Origin: Paraburkholderia sp. LEh10
GTDB lineage: Bacteria > Pseudomonadota > Gammaproteobacteria > Burkholderiales > Burkholderiaceae
DNA length: 64,000 nucleotides
Reading direction: 5' to 3'
NCBI RefSeq assembly: GCF_017814945.1
Contig: NZ_JAGIPX010000006.1
Location: forward strand, 166,835-230,834
The translations under genes were made by a program, and so were the position numbers. Shown piece after piece: positions 9,245 to 17,609 of this stretch; the first letter of the stretch is position 1, and each line of letters opens with the position of its first letter. The notes under the pieces were generated by a model. The model did no database searches. It worked only from the letters and a program-made list of their open reading frames with translations, and was not told the origin of the DNA.

Positions 9245-9922
9245 ATGCAAATGACGACCACCGGCAAATCGACTTCGGGTGATGGCGACGGTTCGCTGAC
9301 GCCGTCGATCGTCTACATCATCGACGACGATGAAGACGTGAGGGAGTCGCTAGGCAGTCTGTTGCGCTCGGTGGGGCATCGCGTCGAAGCCTTCAGCTCC
9401 CCAGTCGAATTCATCGCGTTTCGTCGAGAGAATATTCCAAGTTGCCTGATCCTCGATGTGCGGCTGCGCAGTGAAAGCGGACTCGCTTTCCAGCAGTCGA
9501 TCGCAAATCTCGCGCCCCATATTCCGATTCTTTTCATCACAGGTTTTCCAGACGTCGAGATGTCGGTCAAGGCGATGAAGGCGGGGGCGATGGATTTCTT
9601 CTCCAAGCCTTTCCGCGAGCAGGATATGCTCGACGCTGTCACCCAGGCGCTGCGTCGCGATGCCGAACGTCTGGCATTCGAGTCTTCCATTGCCGAATTG
9701 CGCGGCCGGTACGAATCGTTGACGCCCAAAGAGCGCGACGTCCTCGAGTATGTGCTTGCCGGGCTGCTCAACAAGCAGATCGCGGATGAAATGCACCTCA
9801 GTGAAATCACGATCAAGCTGCATCGCGGCCAGGTGATGCGCAAGATGGGTGCGCGATCAGTGGTTGAACTGGTTCGCCACGCGCAGGTGCTGGGTGTGAA
9901 TCCCCGGGCGCGCCGCACCTGA
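9245..9922 (+). CDS. FixJ/LuxR-type response regulator
   Basis: This 225-residue two-domain regulator has a receiver at about residues 21-138, with acidic cluster IIDDDED, phospho-acceptor D71 in LILDVRLRSE, T99 and K121. A LuxR-type helix-turn-helix spans about residues 158-215 (LTPKERDVLEYVLAGLLNKQ, then SEITIKLHRGQVMRKMG). A strong GAGAGGGG site lies just before the ATG at 9245; a second ATG two codons later is also possible. It has no kinase gene beside it. It is very similar over its whole length to the regulator at 52949-53641, which does sit beside a giant histidine kinase, so the two may share an activating kinase or DNA sites. Confidence 0.93.
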   Translation: MQMTTTGKSTSGDGDGSLTPSIVYIIDDDEDVRESLGSLLRSVGHRVEAFSSPVEFIAFRRENIPSCLILDVRLRSESGLAFQQSIANLAPHIPILFITGFPDVEMSVKAMKAGAMDFFSKPFREQDMLDAVTQALRRDAERLAFESSIAELRGRYESLTPKERDVLEYVLAGLLNKQIADEMHLSEITIKLHRGQVMRKMGARSVVELVRHAQVLGVNPRARRT

Positions 9923-10241
9923 CTTCCGTGCCTGTCACGAAGCACTCCGTCAAGGCTCACTAACCAAAAGTATAAGGTCCAGCCATTTTCCTCACGAGGC
10001 GCAACCCTTTGTAGGTCTGGCATCGCTCGCGATGCGGCGATATCTTGAATGGGCCGCGTTCGCTTCATGCAGTGCGCCCGCAAGGCCCGCCCGAAGCCGA
10101 AATCGCGTTTGATCCGCACCACGACCGCGACGGATCATCTCCGCGACAGCGCGCGGCCCCGTTTGAAGGGGAGGCTGTGTCAGCGGCTCACGCTTCGTGA
10201 TTCCGCCGACATCGGAATGCAAGTGTCGAATGGAGGCGCAG
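9923..10241. other. 319-base gap without a supported gene
   Basis: It lies between the FixJ-like regulator and the DUF3331 gene. I see no clear terminator or operator, and the short frames have no ribosome site. Confidence 0.5.
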
Positions 10242-10733
10242 ATGCTGCTAGACGCAAACCTCGTCGATCCGTGGACCCGGACAATCAATCTTCTGTCTTT
10301 GCCTTCGGATCCACCGTGCACGATTGAAGAGCCCATTGACCAGCCTCCACGGCGCAGGGCGCCCACCGAGAGCAACGCCGCGACATGGGAACCAAGCGTG
10401 AGCGTCATCGATCGACCAAGTGCATTGACCGTCGTGCTCGATTGGCGTGATCCGACAAAGTGCTGCTATCGCGAGCAGCTATGGGTAGCCGCGCGTGCGC
10501 GTGTGTCGGGCCGCTGCGCAATGACAGGCGCCGCGATCGAACCGGGAGACGACATCTTCCGTCCACGCCCGGCGCGTCCCGCGCCGCGCAACGTGACGGC
10601 AATGGTGCTCGCGTCGGCGGTGGAAGCGCGCGCCGCTTCGCTGCCACCGTTGCTCGAGCAGCGCTGCGGGCCGTGTTCCGCCGAAGATGTGCGCCGATAT
10701 GCAGAAGAGCCGGCGCTAGACGCCGCCGGGTGA
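10242..10733 (+). CDS. DUF3331 domain protein
   Basis: This 163-residue protein is of the DUF3331 type, known mainly from Burkholderia relatives and without assigned function. The family core is VVLDWRDPTKCCYREQLW, then RVSGRCAMTGAAIEPGDDIF and RNVTAMVLASAV, a compact Cys-containing fold resembling a treble-clef or zinc-binding element. The ATG at 10242 is preferred because GGAGGCGCAG lies directly before it; upstream in-frame ATGs at 10230 and 10197 lack such a site. No signal peptide or membrane segment is visible. It sits among two-component genes, which hints at but does not show a regulatory role. Confidence 0.75.
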   Translation: MLLDANLVDPWTRTINLLSLPSDPPCTIEEPIDQPPRRRAPTESNAATWEPSVSVIDRPSALTVVLDWRDPTKCCYREQLWVAARARVSGRCAMTGAAIEPGDDIFRPRPARPAPRNVTAMVLASAVEARAASLPPLLEQRCGPCSAEDVRRYAEEPALDAAG

Positions 10734-10943
10734 AACGCTGTCGTCGGTTGATTAAGTGGAGAGGCACAGACGCGATTCTTCGCACATTAGTCTGCCGCAT
10801 TAAACATGCGCTCAGCGTGTATGTAAATGAGGGTGCCTTCGGGAATTTTTATCTGTCTCCAGACGCATTATTCGGAAAATAAAGTGGTCCTGCTGCGCGG
10901 CGGTGAGTAGTATTAGATTGGGATCGTTTCACGGGACAAGACA

Positions 10944-11636
10944 GTGAACGGCAATCTGGCGGGTCAGCGTGCAACCGAAAATCCAACCGTGTTCATCGTC
11001 GACGACGACGAAGACGTGCGCGACGCGCTGCAGCAATTGTTGAGATCGGTTGGCACCAAGGCTAGCGTCTTCTCCAACGGAGAAGCGTTGATCGAGGCGC
11101 TGAAAGACGGAGCTCTGAATGACGCACCCGCGTGTATCGTGCTCGACGTTCGTCTCAAAGGCCAAAGTGGTCTGATGGTGCAGCAGGAGCTTGCACGACG
11201 CGGCGTGTCTCATCCAGTGATTTTCCTGACTGGGTACGGCGACATCGTCATGACCGTCAAGGCAATGAAGGCGGGCGCGGTGGATTTCCTCACGAAACCA
11301 TTGCGTGATCAGGATCTACTCGACGCGATCGCGGAAGCGATCAGCCTGGACCGCTTGAGGCTGGCCGATGCGTCGGCCTTGCAAGACCTGCAGGACCGCT
11401 GGATCGAGCTGACACCGCGGCAAAAACAGGTGATGCATCGTATCGCGCGCGGCATGCTGAATAAACAGATAGCCAGTGAACTCGGCGTCAGCGAAATCAC
11501 TGTGAAGATATACCGCGGGGAAGGCATGAAGCGCCTCGGAGTGAAGACGCTCGGAGAGTTCATCCAGAAAGCAAAACTGCTGGGACTCGCCGTTGCGCCA
11601 TCCGAGTCCGCATCGTGGGAAGGCGCTGATCGCTAA
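10944..11636 (+). CDS. FixJ/LuxR-type response regulator
   Basis: This 230-residue regulator starts at GTG 10944. The receiver has FIVDDDEDV, phospho-acceptor D68 (CIVLDVRLKG), T96 and K118. The LuxR helix-turn-helix is near residues 150-210 (LTPRQKQVMHRIARGMLNKQ, then SEITVKIYRGEGMKRLG). It is clearly a different member from the 9245/52949 pair. Its stop codon overlaps by 4 bases the stop of the convergent histidine kinase gene at 11633-12958, a likely cognate partner by position. Confidence 0.92.
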   Translation: MNGNLAGQRATENPTVFIVDDDEDVRDALQQLLRSVGTKASVFSNGEALIEALKDGALNDAPACIVLDVRLKGQSGLMVQQELARRGVSHPVIFLTGYGDIVMTVKAMKAGAVDFLTKPLRDQDLLDAIAEAISLDRLRLADASALQDLQDRWIELTPRQKQVMHRIARGMLNKQIASELGVSEITVKIYRGEGMKRLGVKTLGEFIQKAKLLGLAVAPSESASWEGADR

Positions 11637-12958
11637 GGCTCGGGCGGCGAGTGAGACACGGTGTCGCTATCATAGTCGTCGCCAACGCGATCCAGCATGA
11701 ACGAAAACCGGCTTCCGTGAGGCTCGGCGTTGTCGTGCCATAGTTCACCGCCGTGTGCTTCGATGATTCTCTTGCACACGGATAGGCCAATTCCCATACC
11801 AAGCGTTTTCGTGGTCACGAAAGGGAGAAACAGCTTCTCTCTGCGCTCCTGAGAAATGCCGAGCCCTGAGTCGGCGACAGAAATGACGATCGCTTGTCCG
11901 CGTCCGGCTTCCGATGAAATCGTGACCACCCGCGCGCGGTCGGTGACGTGAGACATTGCATCGAGCGCGTTGGCCAGAAGATGCTGGACGACCTGTTGAA
12001 TCTGCAGGCGATCACCCAGCACGGATCGTATGTTATCCATGCCGGTGAGCGTGACTTCTGCGCGATGATCGTCGATGCGCTTGCGTGATAGCAGCACCAC
12101 TTCGCGTATCGCAGCGTGGATATCAAATCTCTGGAACGATCGATCAGGCTGCCGGATCAGCGCGCGAAGTTCGTCAATCGATTTTTTCGCTCTTGCCGTG
12201 CAGCTTCGAACCTTGTCAAGGCTGACCTTGACCTCATCGAGGTTGGGCACATCGCGCTGGAGCCAACGGAGCCCGGCGCCTGTCGAGGCGTCGATAGCGC
12301 TGAGCGGTTGGCTCAGTTCGTGAATGATCGACGCGAGAAGTTCGCCCATGTTCGTTTCGCAAAATGCCTCGAACAGTTCGTCGCGTGCATGATGCAATTG
12401 ATTTTCTGTGTAACCCAAAGGGTGCTTCTGAGCGTCGTGTGCCGGCTTCACGATTGCATGTGCGAGAGAAGTACCGATTTGCGACGCCATGCGTTCTATC
12501 AGGGCACGCGTATCGGCGGAAAAGGCGGCATTAGATTCGTTGCTTTGCAGGTAGAGAACAGCGATGAGATCGTGCTCGCAATATAGCGGAAGGCCGAATC
12601 CGGTATGCGGAAGGCAATCTTGAGCAATGTTGCCGCTGTTCAGTTGATTGCATTGAGCTCTCGCATCGACCATTGATGTCATCCCGGTGCGCAGTACTGA
12701 ATGTCCGATAAAAAGGCTGAGTGGTTCCGGTTTGATCGATGAGCCGAATTCGACGACGATGTCGTGCTCCTGTTTCGCTCGTGCCCGCACACACAAGCCG
12801 CTCTCTGCACGGAACATCAATTGACACACGGTGGCACCCGTGCTGACAAGGACCATGCGCATGATCGTTTCCATCACGCGTTTGAGTGCGATATCATCGG
12901 ACTGGTCAGCCTGAACCGTAGCGGGCGCTTCTGTGTTTGCTTCACGGTAACTCGACAT
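11633..12958 (-). CDS. soluble GAF-domain sensor histidine kinase
   Basis: This kinase has 441 residues from ATG 12958, chosen for GGGAGGGCGGCGAC directly upstream; an ORF start at 13045 is less likely. Residues about 20-180 form a GAF-like sensor (VSTGATVCQLMF, then GLPLYCEHDLIAVLYLQS). The phospho-acceptor is H213 in IIHELSQPL, a FixL-like H-box. The C-terminal ATPase has NALDAM, DSGLGIS and GMGIGLSVCKRIIEAHGGEL. No transmembrane segment is visible, so it senses something inside the cell; the GAF ligand is unknown. It is convergent with the FixJ-like gene at 10944 and divergent from the LysR gene. Confidence 0.92.
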   Translation of the reverse strand: MSSYREANTEAPATVQADQSDDIALKRVMETIMRMVLVSTGATVCQLMFRAESGLCVRARAKQEHDIVVEFGSSIKPEPLSLFIGHSVLRTGMTSMVDARAQCNQLNSGNIAQDCLPHTGFGLPLYCEHDLIAVLYLQSNESNAAFSADTRALIERMASQIGTSLAHAIVKPAHDAQKHPLGYTENQLHHARDELFEAFCETNMGELLASIIHELSQPLSAIDASTGAGLRWLQRDVPNLDEVKVSLDKVRSCTARAKKSIDELRALIRQPDRSFQRFDIHAAIREVVLLSRKRIDDHRAEVTLTGMDNIRSVLGDRLQIQQVVQHLLANALDAMSHVTDRARVVTISSEAGRGQAIVISVADSGLGISQERREKLFLPFVTTKTLGMGIGLSVCKRIIEAHGGELWHDNAEPHGSRFSFMLDRVGDDYDSDTVSHSPPEP

Positions 12959-13355
12959 GTCGCCGCCCTCCCGATCCAGAAAAATCAGCACCTTTGCATG
13001 CGCCGCCTGCTTTCTGCTTCCGCTCGTTCGCTTGCCATATTGCAAATCATTTGCCGAGTATAGATCGCTTGAGTCGACCGTTAGTTCTAGTGTGTTGGTG
13101 AGTCCACGTTAAGAATGAAGACACTTGAATACCGTGACGCAGAGGCTATACACGGCATTACCGCTTCCGCCGCTGATAAAGACGTCTGGAACATACACAT
13201 ATCCGTGCGCATTGAAAAAATCACGTTTCATATCAGATCGATTTTCATCAACAACAATGGCAATCTCTCTCATGTGGATCGTTTGATCGATGACGAGAAA
13301 GCGAAATGCACGTACCTGTCAATTCAGACGGAGTTACCCATCCAAAGAGGTGCGT
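12959..13355. other. 397-base divergent gap between histidine kinase and LysR genes
   Basis: It must contain promoters for both directions. Short frames in it, such as one beginning at 13115, lack ribosome sites. The stretch around 13195-13270 is AT-richer than its neighbours. No palindrome stood out. Confidence 0.45.
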
Positions 13356-14309
13356 ATGGACAAGCTTCGGAACATGCGAGTTTTTGCACGGGTGGTCGAA
13401 ATGGGCAGCTTCACGAATGTGGCCAGACAGCTGAACAGCACTACCGGTAACGTATCGAGAGCGGTCACGGAACTCGAACAGGATCTCTCTACGCGGCTCA
13501 TACAGCGAACAACAAGGCGTCTCGCGGTGACGGAATCCGGTCAACGCTACTACACGAGATGCAAGAAAATCCTCGAAGAAGTCGACTACGCCGATGCGGA
13601 AGCGCGCGAAGCGATAAGCGAGCCGCGTGGCGTGTTGAGGGTGCACTCGATTCCCGGTCTCGGTCAAAAACACGTGACAACGGCGATCATCGCGTATCGA
13701 AAGGAGCATCCGTCCGTTTGCGTGGAGCTGACCCTCACTCAGGACATGCCGGATCTGGTCAGCGACGCGATCGACGTGTCGATTTTCTCTGCGATTACGC
13801 TGCCCGACTCGGCGAATGTCGCGCAGATCATTGGTTCGAGCCGTTCAGTTCTCGTTGCATCGGCGGACTACATCGCCAGAAGCGGCGCGCCTGAAACGCT
13901 CGATGATCTCTCTCGGCACACCTGTGTGCGCATCAATACGCCGCCCTATCCATCGGACGACTGGATTCTGTGCAGCGCTTCCGAAGAGTTCGTTTTCACG
14001 CCATCGGATTCGTATTTCTCAGTCAATGATCATGAAGCGATGTCTGTTGCTTTACGGGCAGGCGCAGGTATCGGCTTGTTGTCCGTGTACTCGGTTATGG
14101 AGGACTTGCGCCTCGGGAGTCTGGTGCGCGTCCTGCCGGAACTTTCCACGCATCCACGCTTTGTCTACGCGATATACCCGTCACGACAATACCTTGAAGC
14201 GAAGATCAGAACGTTTGTCGAATTCATCAAACAGAGCGTTGGGCATAGCCTATCCGAGGAAGAAGACGCCATCGGCGCATGGTCGAACGATAAAAGCGCG
14301 AAAGAATAA
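13356..14309 (+). CDS. LysR family transcriptional regulator
   Basis: This 317-residue regulator starts at ATG 13356 behind AGAGGTG. The N-terminal winged helix reads MRVFARVVEMGSFTNVARQL with TTGNVSRAVTELEQ, typical of the LysR CrgA/PA2206 subgroup that controls efflux or oxidoreductases. The rest is the periplasmic-binding-like effector domain. An upstream extension to 13290 has no family match. Its next same-strand neighbour of note is the aromatic-acid-type efflux operon at 15459, which it may control, although two convergent small genes stand between them. Confidence 0.92.
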   Translation: MDKLRNMRVFARVVEMGSFTNVARQLNSTTGNVSRAVTELEQDLSTRLIQRTTRRLAVTESGQRYYTRCKKILEEVDYADAEAREAISEPRGVLRVHSIPGLGQKHVTTAIIAYRKEHPSVCVELTLTQDMPDLVSDAIDVSIFSAITLPDSANVAQIIGSSRSVLVASADYIARSGAPETLDDLSRHTCVRINTPPYPSDDWILCSASEEFVFTPSDSYFSVNDHEAMSVALRAGAGIGLLSVYSVMEDLRLGSLVRVLPELSTHPRFVYAIYPSRQYLEAKIRTFVEFIKQSVGHSLSEEEDAIGAWSNDKSAKE

Positions 14310-14588
14310 TCAGTGATGCCGGAAAGTCCAGGCTTGGCTCGACTGCTTTGCGCTTTCGCCCATATCTGAGCTTGACGCAGCAACGCCACCGACATCGCCC
14401 GCGTAACTGCTTCGTTCGTTCATACGCTCAACCGCGAGCGTCTGCGAGTTCTGGCCGCTCTGCGATGCCGGTGCGCCGACATAGGGCCGATAGAATGGCG
14501 CTGGCCCATATCCGCTCCCGAACGCAGAAGGGGCGACGGAAGTCGCCGTTGCAGCGATGATGAGTCCCGCAAACAATGCTCGTTTCAT
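14310..14588 (-). CDS. small exported protein, function unknown
   Basis: This 92-residue protein starts at ATG 14588 with a clear signal peptide (MKRALFAGLIIAATATSVAP, cleavage likely after AFG). The mature part is short, polar and rich in Ser, Gly and Gln, with GYGPAPFYRPYVGAP near its start and no cysteine. It ends directly against the LysR stop (convergent). I recognise no domain; it resembles the many small secreted proteins of Burkholderia in general character only. Confidence 0.65.
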   Translation of the reverse strand: MKRALFAGLIIAATATSVAPSAFGSGYGPAPFYRPYVGAPASQSGQNSQTLAVERMNERSSYAGDVGGVAASSSDMGESAKQSSQAWTFRHH

Positions 14589-14663
14589 GATCGACTCCGG
14601 AAATGCTATCTGGGACCATGGAATCGCGGTCCCACTCACGACAATCCCATCAATCTCGATGCT

Positions 14664-15020
14664 TCAATTGCCGGGTTCGGAAACGTGTAGGTCGTTTGTC
14701 ACGCCCGTCACGCCCGCGACCTTGCTGGCAGCCGATCCCGCTGTCTGTATTTGCGAAGCATCCGGTACCTCACCCAGCAATGTGACTTCGCCGCCGCGAG
14801 CCAGAATCATGACGCCGGAAGAGTCGAGATGCTTGGTCGCGGTCAACGCATGTCGTACCTTTATTTCCAGTTGGTGATTCTGCTTTCTGATCGCTTTTTT
14901 AGTCGGTGGAGCAGTGGCGGCACTCGCTGCTGCAGTGTCGGTCTGTGCATAAGCGGGCGCCACGCCAGCCATAACCGCCGTAACGACCACGACGATGATC
15001 GAGTTCTTGATGGAAGACAT
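14664..15020 (-). CDS. BON-domain periplasmic protein
   Basis: This 118-residue protein starts at ATG 15020 behind GGGAGA, with a signal peptide cleaved after APAYA. Residues about 50-115 form a BON domain (LEIKVRHALTATKHLDSSGV, ILARGGEVTLLGEVPDASQI, then AASKVAGVTGVTNDLHV), as in OsmY-like envelope proteins thought to bind lipid surfaces. The longer frame to 15143 is rejected because it lacks a signal start. It lies just upstream of the 92-residue exported protein on the same strand, and the pair may be co-transcribed. Confidence 0.85.
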   Translation of the reverse strand: MSSIKNSIIVVVVTAVMAGVAPAYAQTDTAAASAATAPPTKKAIRKQNHQLEIKVRHALTATKHLDSSGVMILARGGEVTLLGEVPDASQIQTAGSAASKVAGVTGVTNDLHVSEPGN

Positions 15021-15458
15021 AGCGATTCTCCCTCGTGTCGGGTTGAAATCTGCAAATCGGCACAGCGCGTGCATGAGCCCGCCGTATTGTCCGTCGAATG
15101 CATTGTCCAGGACGCGAGATTGCGACGTCTTTTCTGAACACACGTTATTTACATTCGGGCATTGAGTGATTGCATGCCTCGACCCTAGAGCATCTTCAAG
15201 CGGAGATTAACGAGGGATTCGCGATAGAAGACTTGCCGATGGAGAACAAGTAGCGCGCGACTAACGTCTATATGAATCCACCGTAGCATTCACATCAAAC
15301 GCATATCGAATCCTAGTTTGCTGTGGAAAATTTCCGTGCGGAGGCGAAAGAATGGGCAAATCCGCAGCGTTAATATGAACCGCGCACCGCGTCAGGCGAT
15401 ACGGTCGGCATAGGCGGCGGCATCCCACAAAAATTCGATGCGACAAGGTCGAACGGAC
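15021..15458. other. 438-base divergent gap before the efflux operon
   Basis: It holds the promoter of the BON gene (minus) and that of the efflux operon (plus). I see no supported gene. LysR-type T-N11-A candidates are too degenerate to call by eye. Confidence 0.45.
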
Positions 15459-17609
15459 ATGATTGCGACTCTCCGTGGTCTTTTGAAAGAGGCCGTTGTC
15501 TATCGAAACGATGATTTCCCGCGTTTTCTGCATGCATTCAAAGCTGCGTTGGCGATCATCCTGAGCATGCTGATCTGCATGCGGCTGGAACTGAGAGCGC
15601 CCGGAACATCGATGGTGTCCGCTGTAATCGTGATGTTGCAGCAGCGCAGCGGAATGGTCATTGCGCGCGGCTTCTATCGGATGCTGGGGATCGCGTGTGG
15701 AAGTTTCGCCGGATTGACGCTGATCAGCCTTTTTTCGCAGCAACCGTCGTTGTTTATCGTCGGCCTGTCGATATGGGTGGGGCTGTTCGTTGCGGGGTCG
15801 TCTTACTACAAGAATTATCAGTCGTATGGCTTTGTGCTGTCGGGCTACGCTGCGTGCATTACGACTATCCCCGAATGGTCCGTTCCGTATGACGTCGTCA
15901 CGAACCTGATTCACATCGTCAGCGAGGTCATGATAGGCGTTGCGACGGGCAGTCTCGTGAGCGCGCTCGTGTTTCCACAGAGAGTCGTCCCTGCATTGGT
16001 CATCTGGCGGCAAACCGCATTGGCCAAACTGTTGCCCGCGCTACGCGCCGCAGCTTTGGGCAATAGTACAGACGATCCCGTCGGAAACTACATGAAGCTC
16101 ATACACGAGAGTGTGTCGATCGAGGAATTGCGCACGGCTGCCGTGTTCGAAGATCCCGAGATGCGTCTGCGCAATGATGCATTGACAACGCTCGATAGCA
16201 CTTTCCTTGACGCGGTCACACGCCTCTACGCGTTGGACCGTGCGAGGCATCTCACACAGCATCTCCGTGTCGAGGTGCGGGATGAGATCAACAGCATGTT
16301 CGCTTTGCTAGCGAATGTTACAGTCATCGAGGATGCCGATGTTCAGCAGAGCGAGTACCGGTTGAACGAACTTCAGAGCCGGCTCTCTTCGATAAAAGAC
16401 GCATTGCCCGAACTAGTGGGGCTCCAGCTAGGCAAGGTGAGTGCCGATAGCGATGATTTCCGTTTGATAGAAATGGCAGGAGCCCAAGTCTATACGGCAA
16501 CGACTTCGCTATACGAGTTCTGCTGCGCATCCAGCATCGTACTGAGTCCGCCGAAGATCCAGTTGTCGTTGCCGATTGTGCAAGCCATTGCATTCATGCG
16601 TAATGCACCGATCCGGTGCAGTGGTCTGTCGGCGTTGCTGTCGGGACTGCGCGCGGCTGTCGCGACGGGCACTGTCGGGGCAGCGTGGATCGCCTCGGGG
16701 TGGACCAACGGATACATTGCCGTCGTGTCCGCGGGCATCACGAGCGGATTTTTTTCACTGAGCGCAACACCCGTCGCCGCGAGCTGGCAAGCCTTCGCAG
16801 GCTGTGCAATCGCGTGCGTGGTGGGTTTCGTCGTCAACTTTATACTGATGCCCGGCTTTGGTGACGTTTCGCTACTGGCGCTGTGCTTTGGCATCCTGTT
16901 GTTCTTCAGCAGCTACGCCGCCACGTTTCCACGCTTCGCGAGCATGGGCGCGGGCTTCAGCATTTACCTGTGTTACCTCCTGACGCCAACGAACGTGGCC
17001 GTTTATGATCCGCCTTATCTTCTTGATCGCGGATTTGGCTTGCTGATCGGGATCGGCGTGGCGGCGATCGCGTTTTCCCTCGTCGCGCTCAAGGAAGGCG
17101 AATGGCTAACGAAGCAATACGCGCGGCGCATCGGGGACGTTCTGTCGCATGCTGCGACCGCTCCGGTTGATGCAGGGACATCGAGGCAATTGGGTATGTC
17201 GATGCGCGATCTAATTGTGCGTATCGTGACTGTGCCGGGCGTGTCGCAGGCGTATCGCGAGAAGAGCGCGAAATGGGCTTTCGGCCAGCTCTGGATTGCC
17301 AACGCGTTAAATCATGTCAGGGCATTGGCTGAATCGGAAGCGAATGCGTTGCCACGCGCATGGGAAGCAGCGCAGCGCGAATGGCTGTACGCAATGGAAT
17401 GTGTGGCAGCAAAAGATGACGTCGGTGCACTAGAAGCAGCACTCTCTCAAACCGAACATGTGCTCGACCTGCTAAGAAGGCATGCGGGCTTGCGGTCGAC
17501 GGGCAGCAGCCGCGCGATATTCGAAATGCGAGCAGGACTCTATTCCACGCGAGCCGCCTTGATGGACCAATTGCCGGGCGCAGCGAAGATTCAGGCCATC
17601 GCGTCATGA
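15459..17609 (+). CDS. FUSC/AaeB-type inner-membrane efflux protein
   Basis: This 716-residue inner-membrane protein of the FUSC family resembles AaeB, which exports aromatic carboxylic acids. Two hydrophobic halves, each with about five or six membrane segments (about residues 20-170 and 380-520), flank a soluble region. The ATG at 15459 has AAGG about 10 bases upstream; ATG 15438 is in frame but has no site. It opens a four-gene operon in which each gene overlaps or closely follows the previous one: FUSC, NodT-type outer-membrane lipoprotein, DUF1656 protein and HlyD-type adaptor. The stop overlaps the next start as ATGA. Confidence 0.93.
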   Translation: MIATLRGLLKEAVVYRNDDFPRFLHAFKAALAIILSMLICMRLELRAPGTSMVSAVIVMLQQRSGMVIARGFYRMLGIACGSFAGLTLISLFSQQPSLFIVGLSIWVGLFVAGSSYYKNYQSYGFVLSGYAACITTIPEWSVPYDVVTNLIHIVSEVMIGVATGSLVSALVFPQRVVPALVIWRQTALAKLLPALRAAALGNSTDDPVGNYMKLIHESVSIEELRTAAVFEDPEMRLRNDALTTLDSTFLDAVTRLYALDRARHLTQHLRVEVRDEINSMFALLANVTVIEDADVQQSEYRLNELQSRLSSIKDALPELVGLQLGKVSADSDDFRLIEMAGAQVYTATTSLYEFCCASSIVLSPPKIQLSLPIVQAIAFMRNAPIRCSGLSALLSGLRAAVATGTVGAAWIASGWTNGYIAVVSAGITSGFFSLSATPVAASWQAFAGCAIACVVGFVVNFILMPGFGDVSLLALCFGILLFFSSYAATFPRFASMGAGFSIYLCYLLTPTNVAVYDPPYLLDRGFGLLIGIGVAAIAFSLVALKEGEWLTKQYARRIGDVLSHAATAPVDAGTSRQLGMSMRDLIVRIVTVPGVSQAYREKSAKWAFGQLWIANALNHVRALAESEANALPRAWEAAQREWLYAMECVAAKDDVGALEAALSQTEHVLDLLRRHAGLRSTGSSRAIFEMRAGLYSTRAALMDQLPGAAKIQAIAS

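Noticed and set aside
13115..13450. 111-codon ORF overlapping the LysR start
   Set aside because: It lacks a ribosome site and runs into the LysR gene in another frame.
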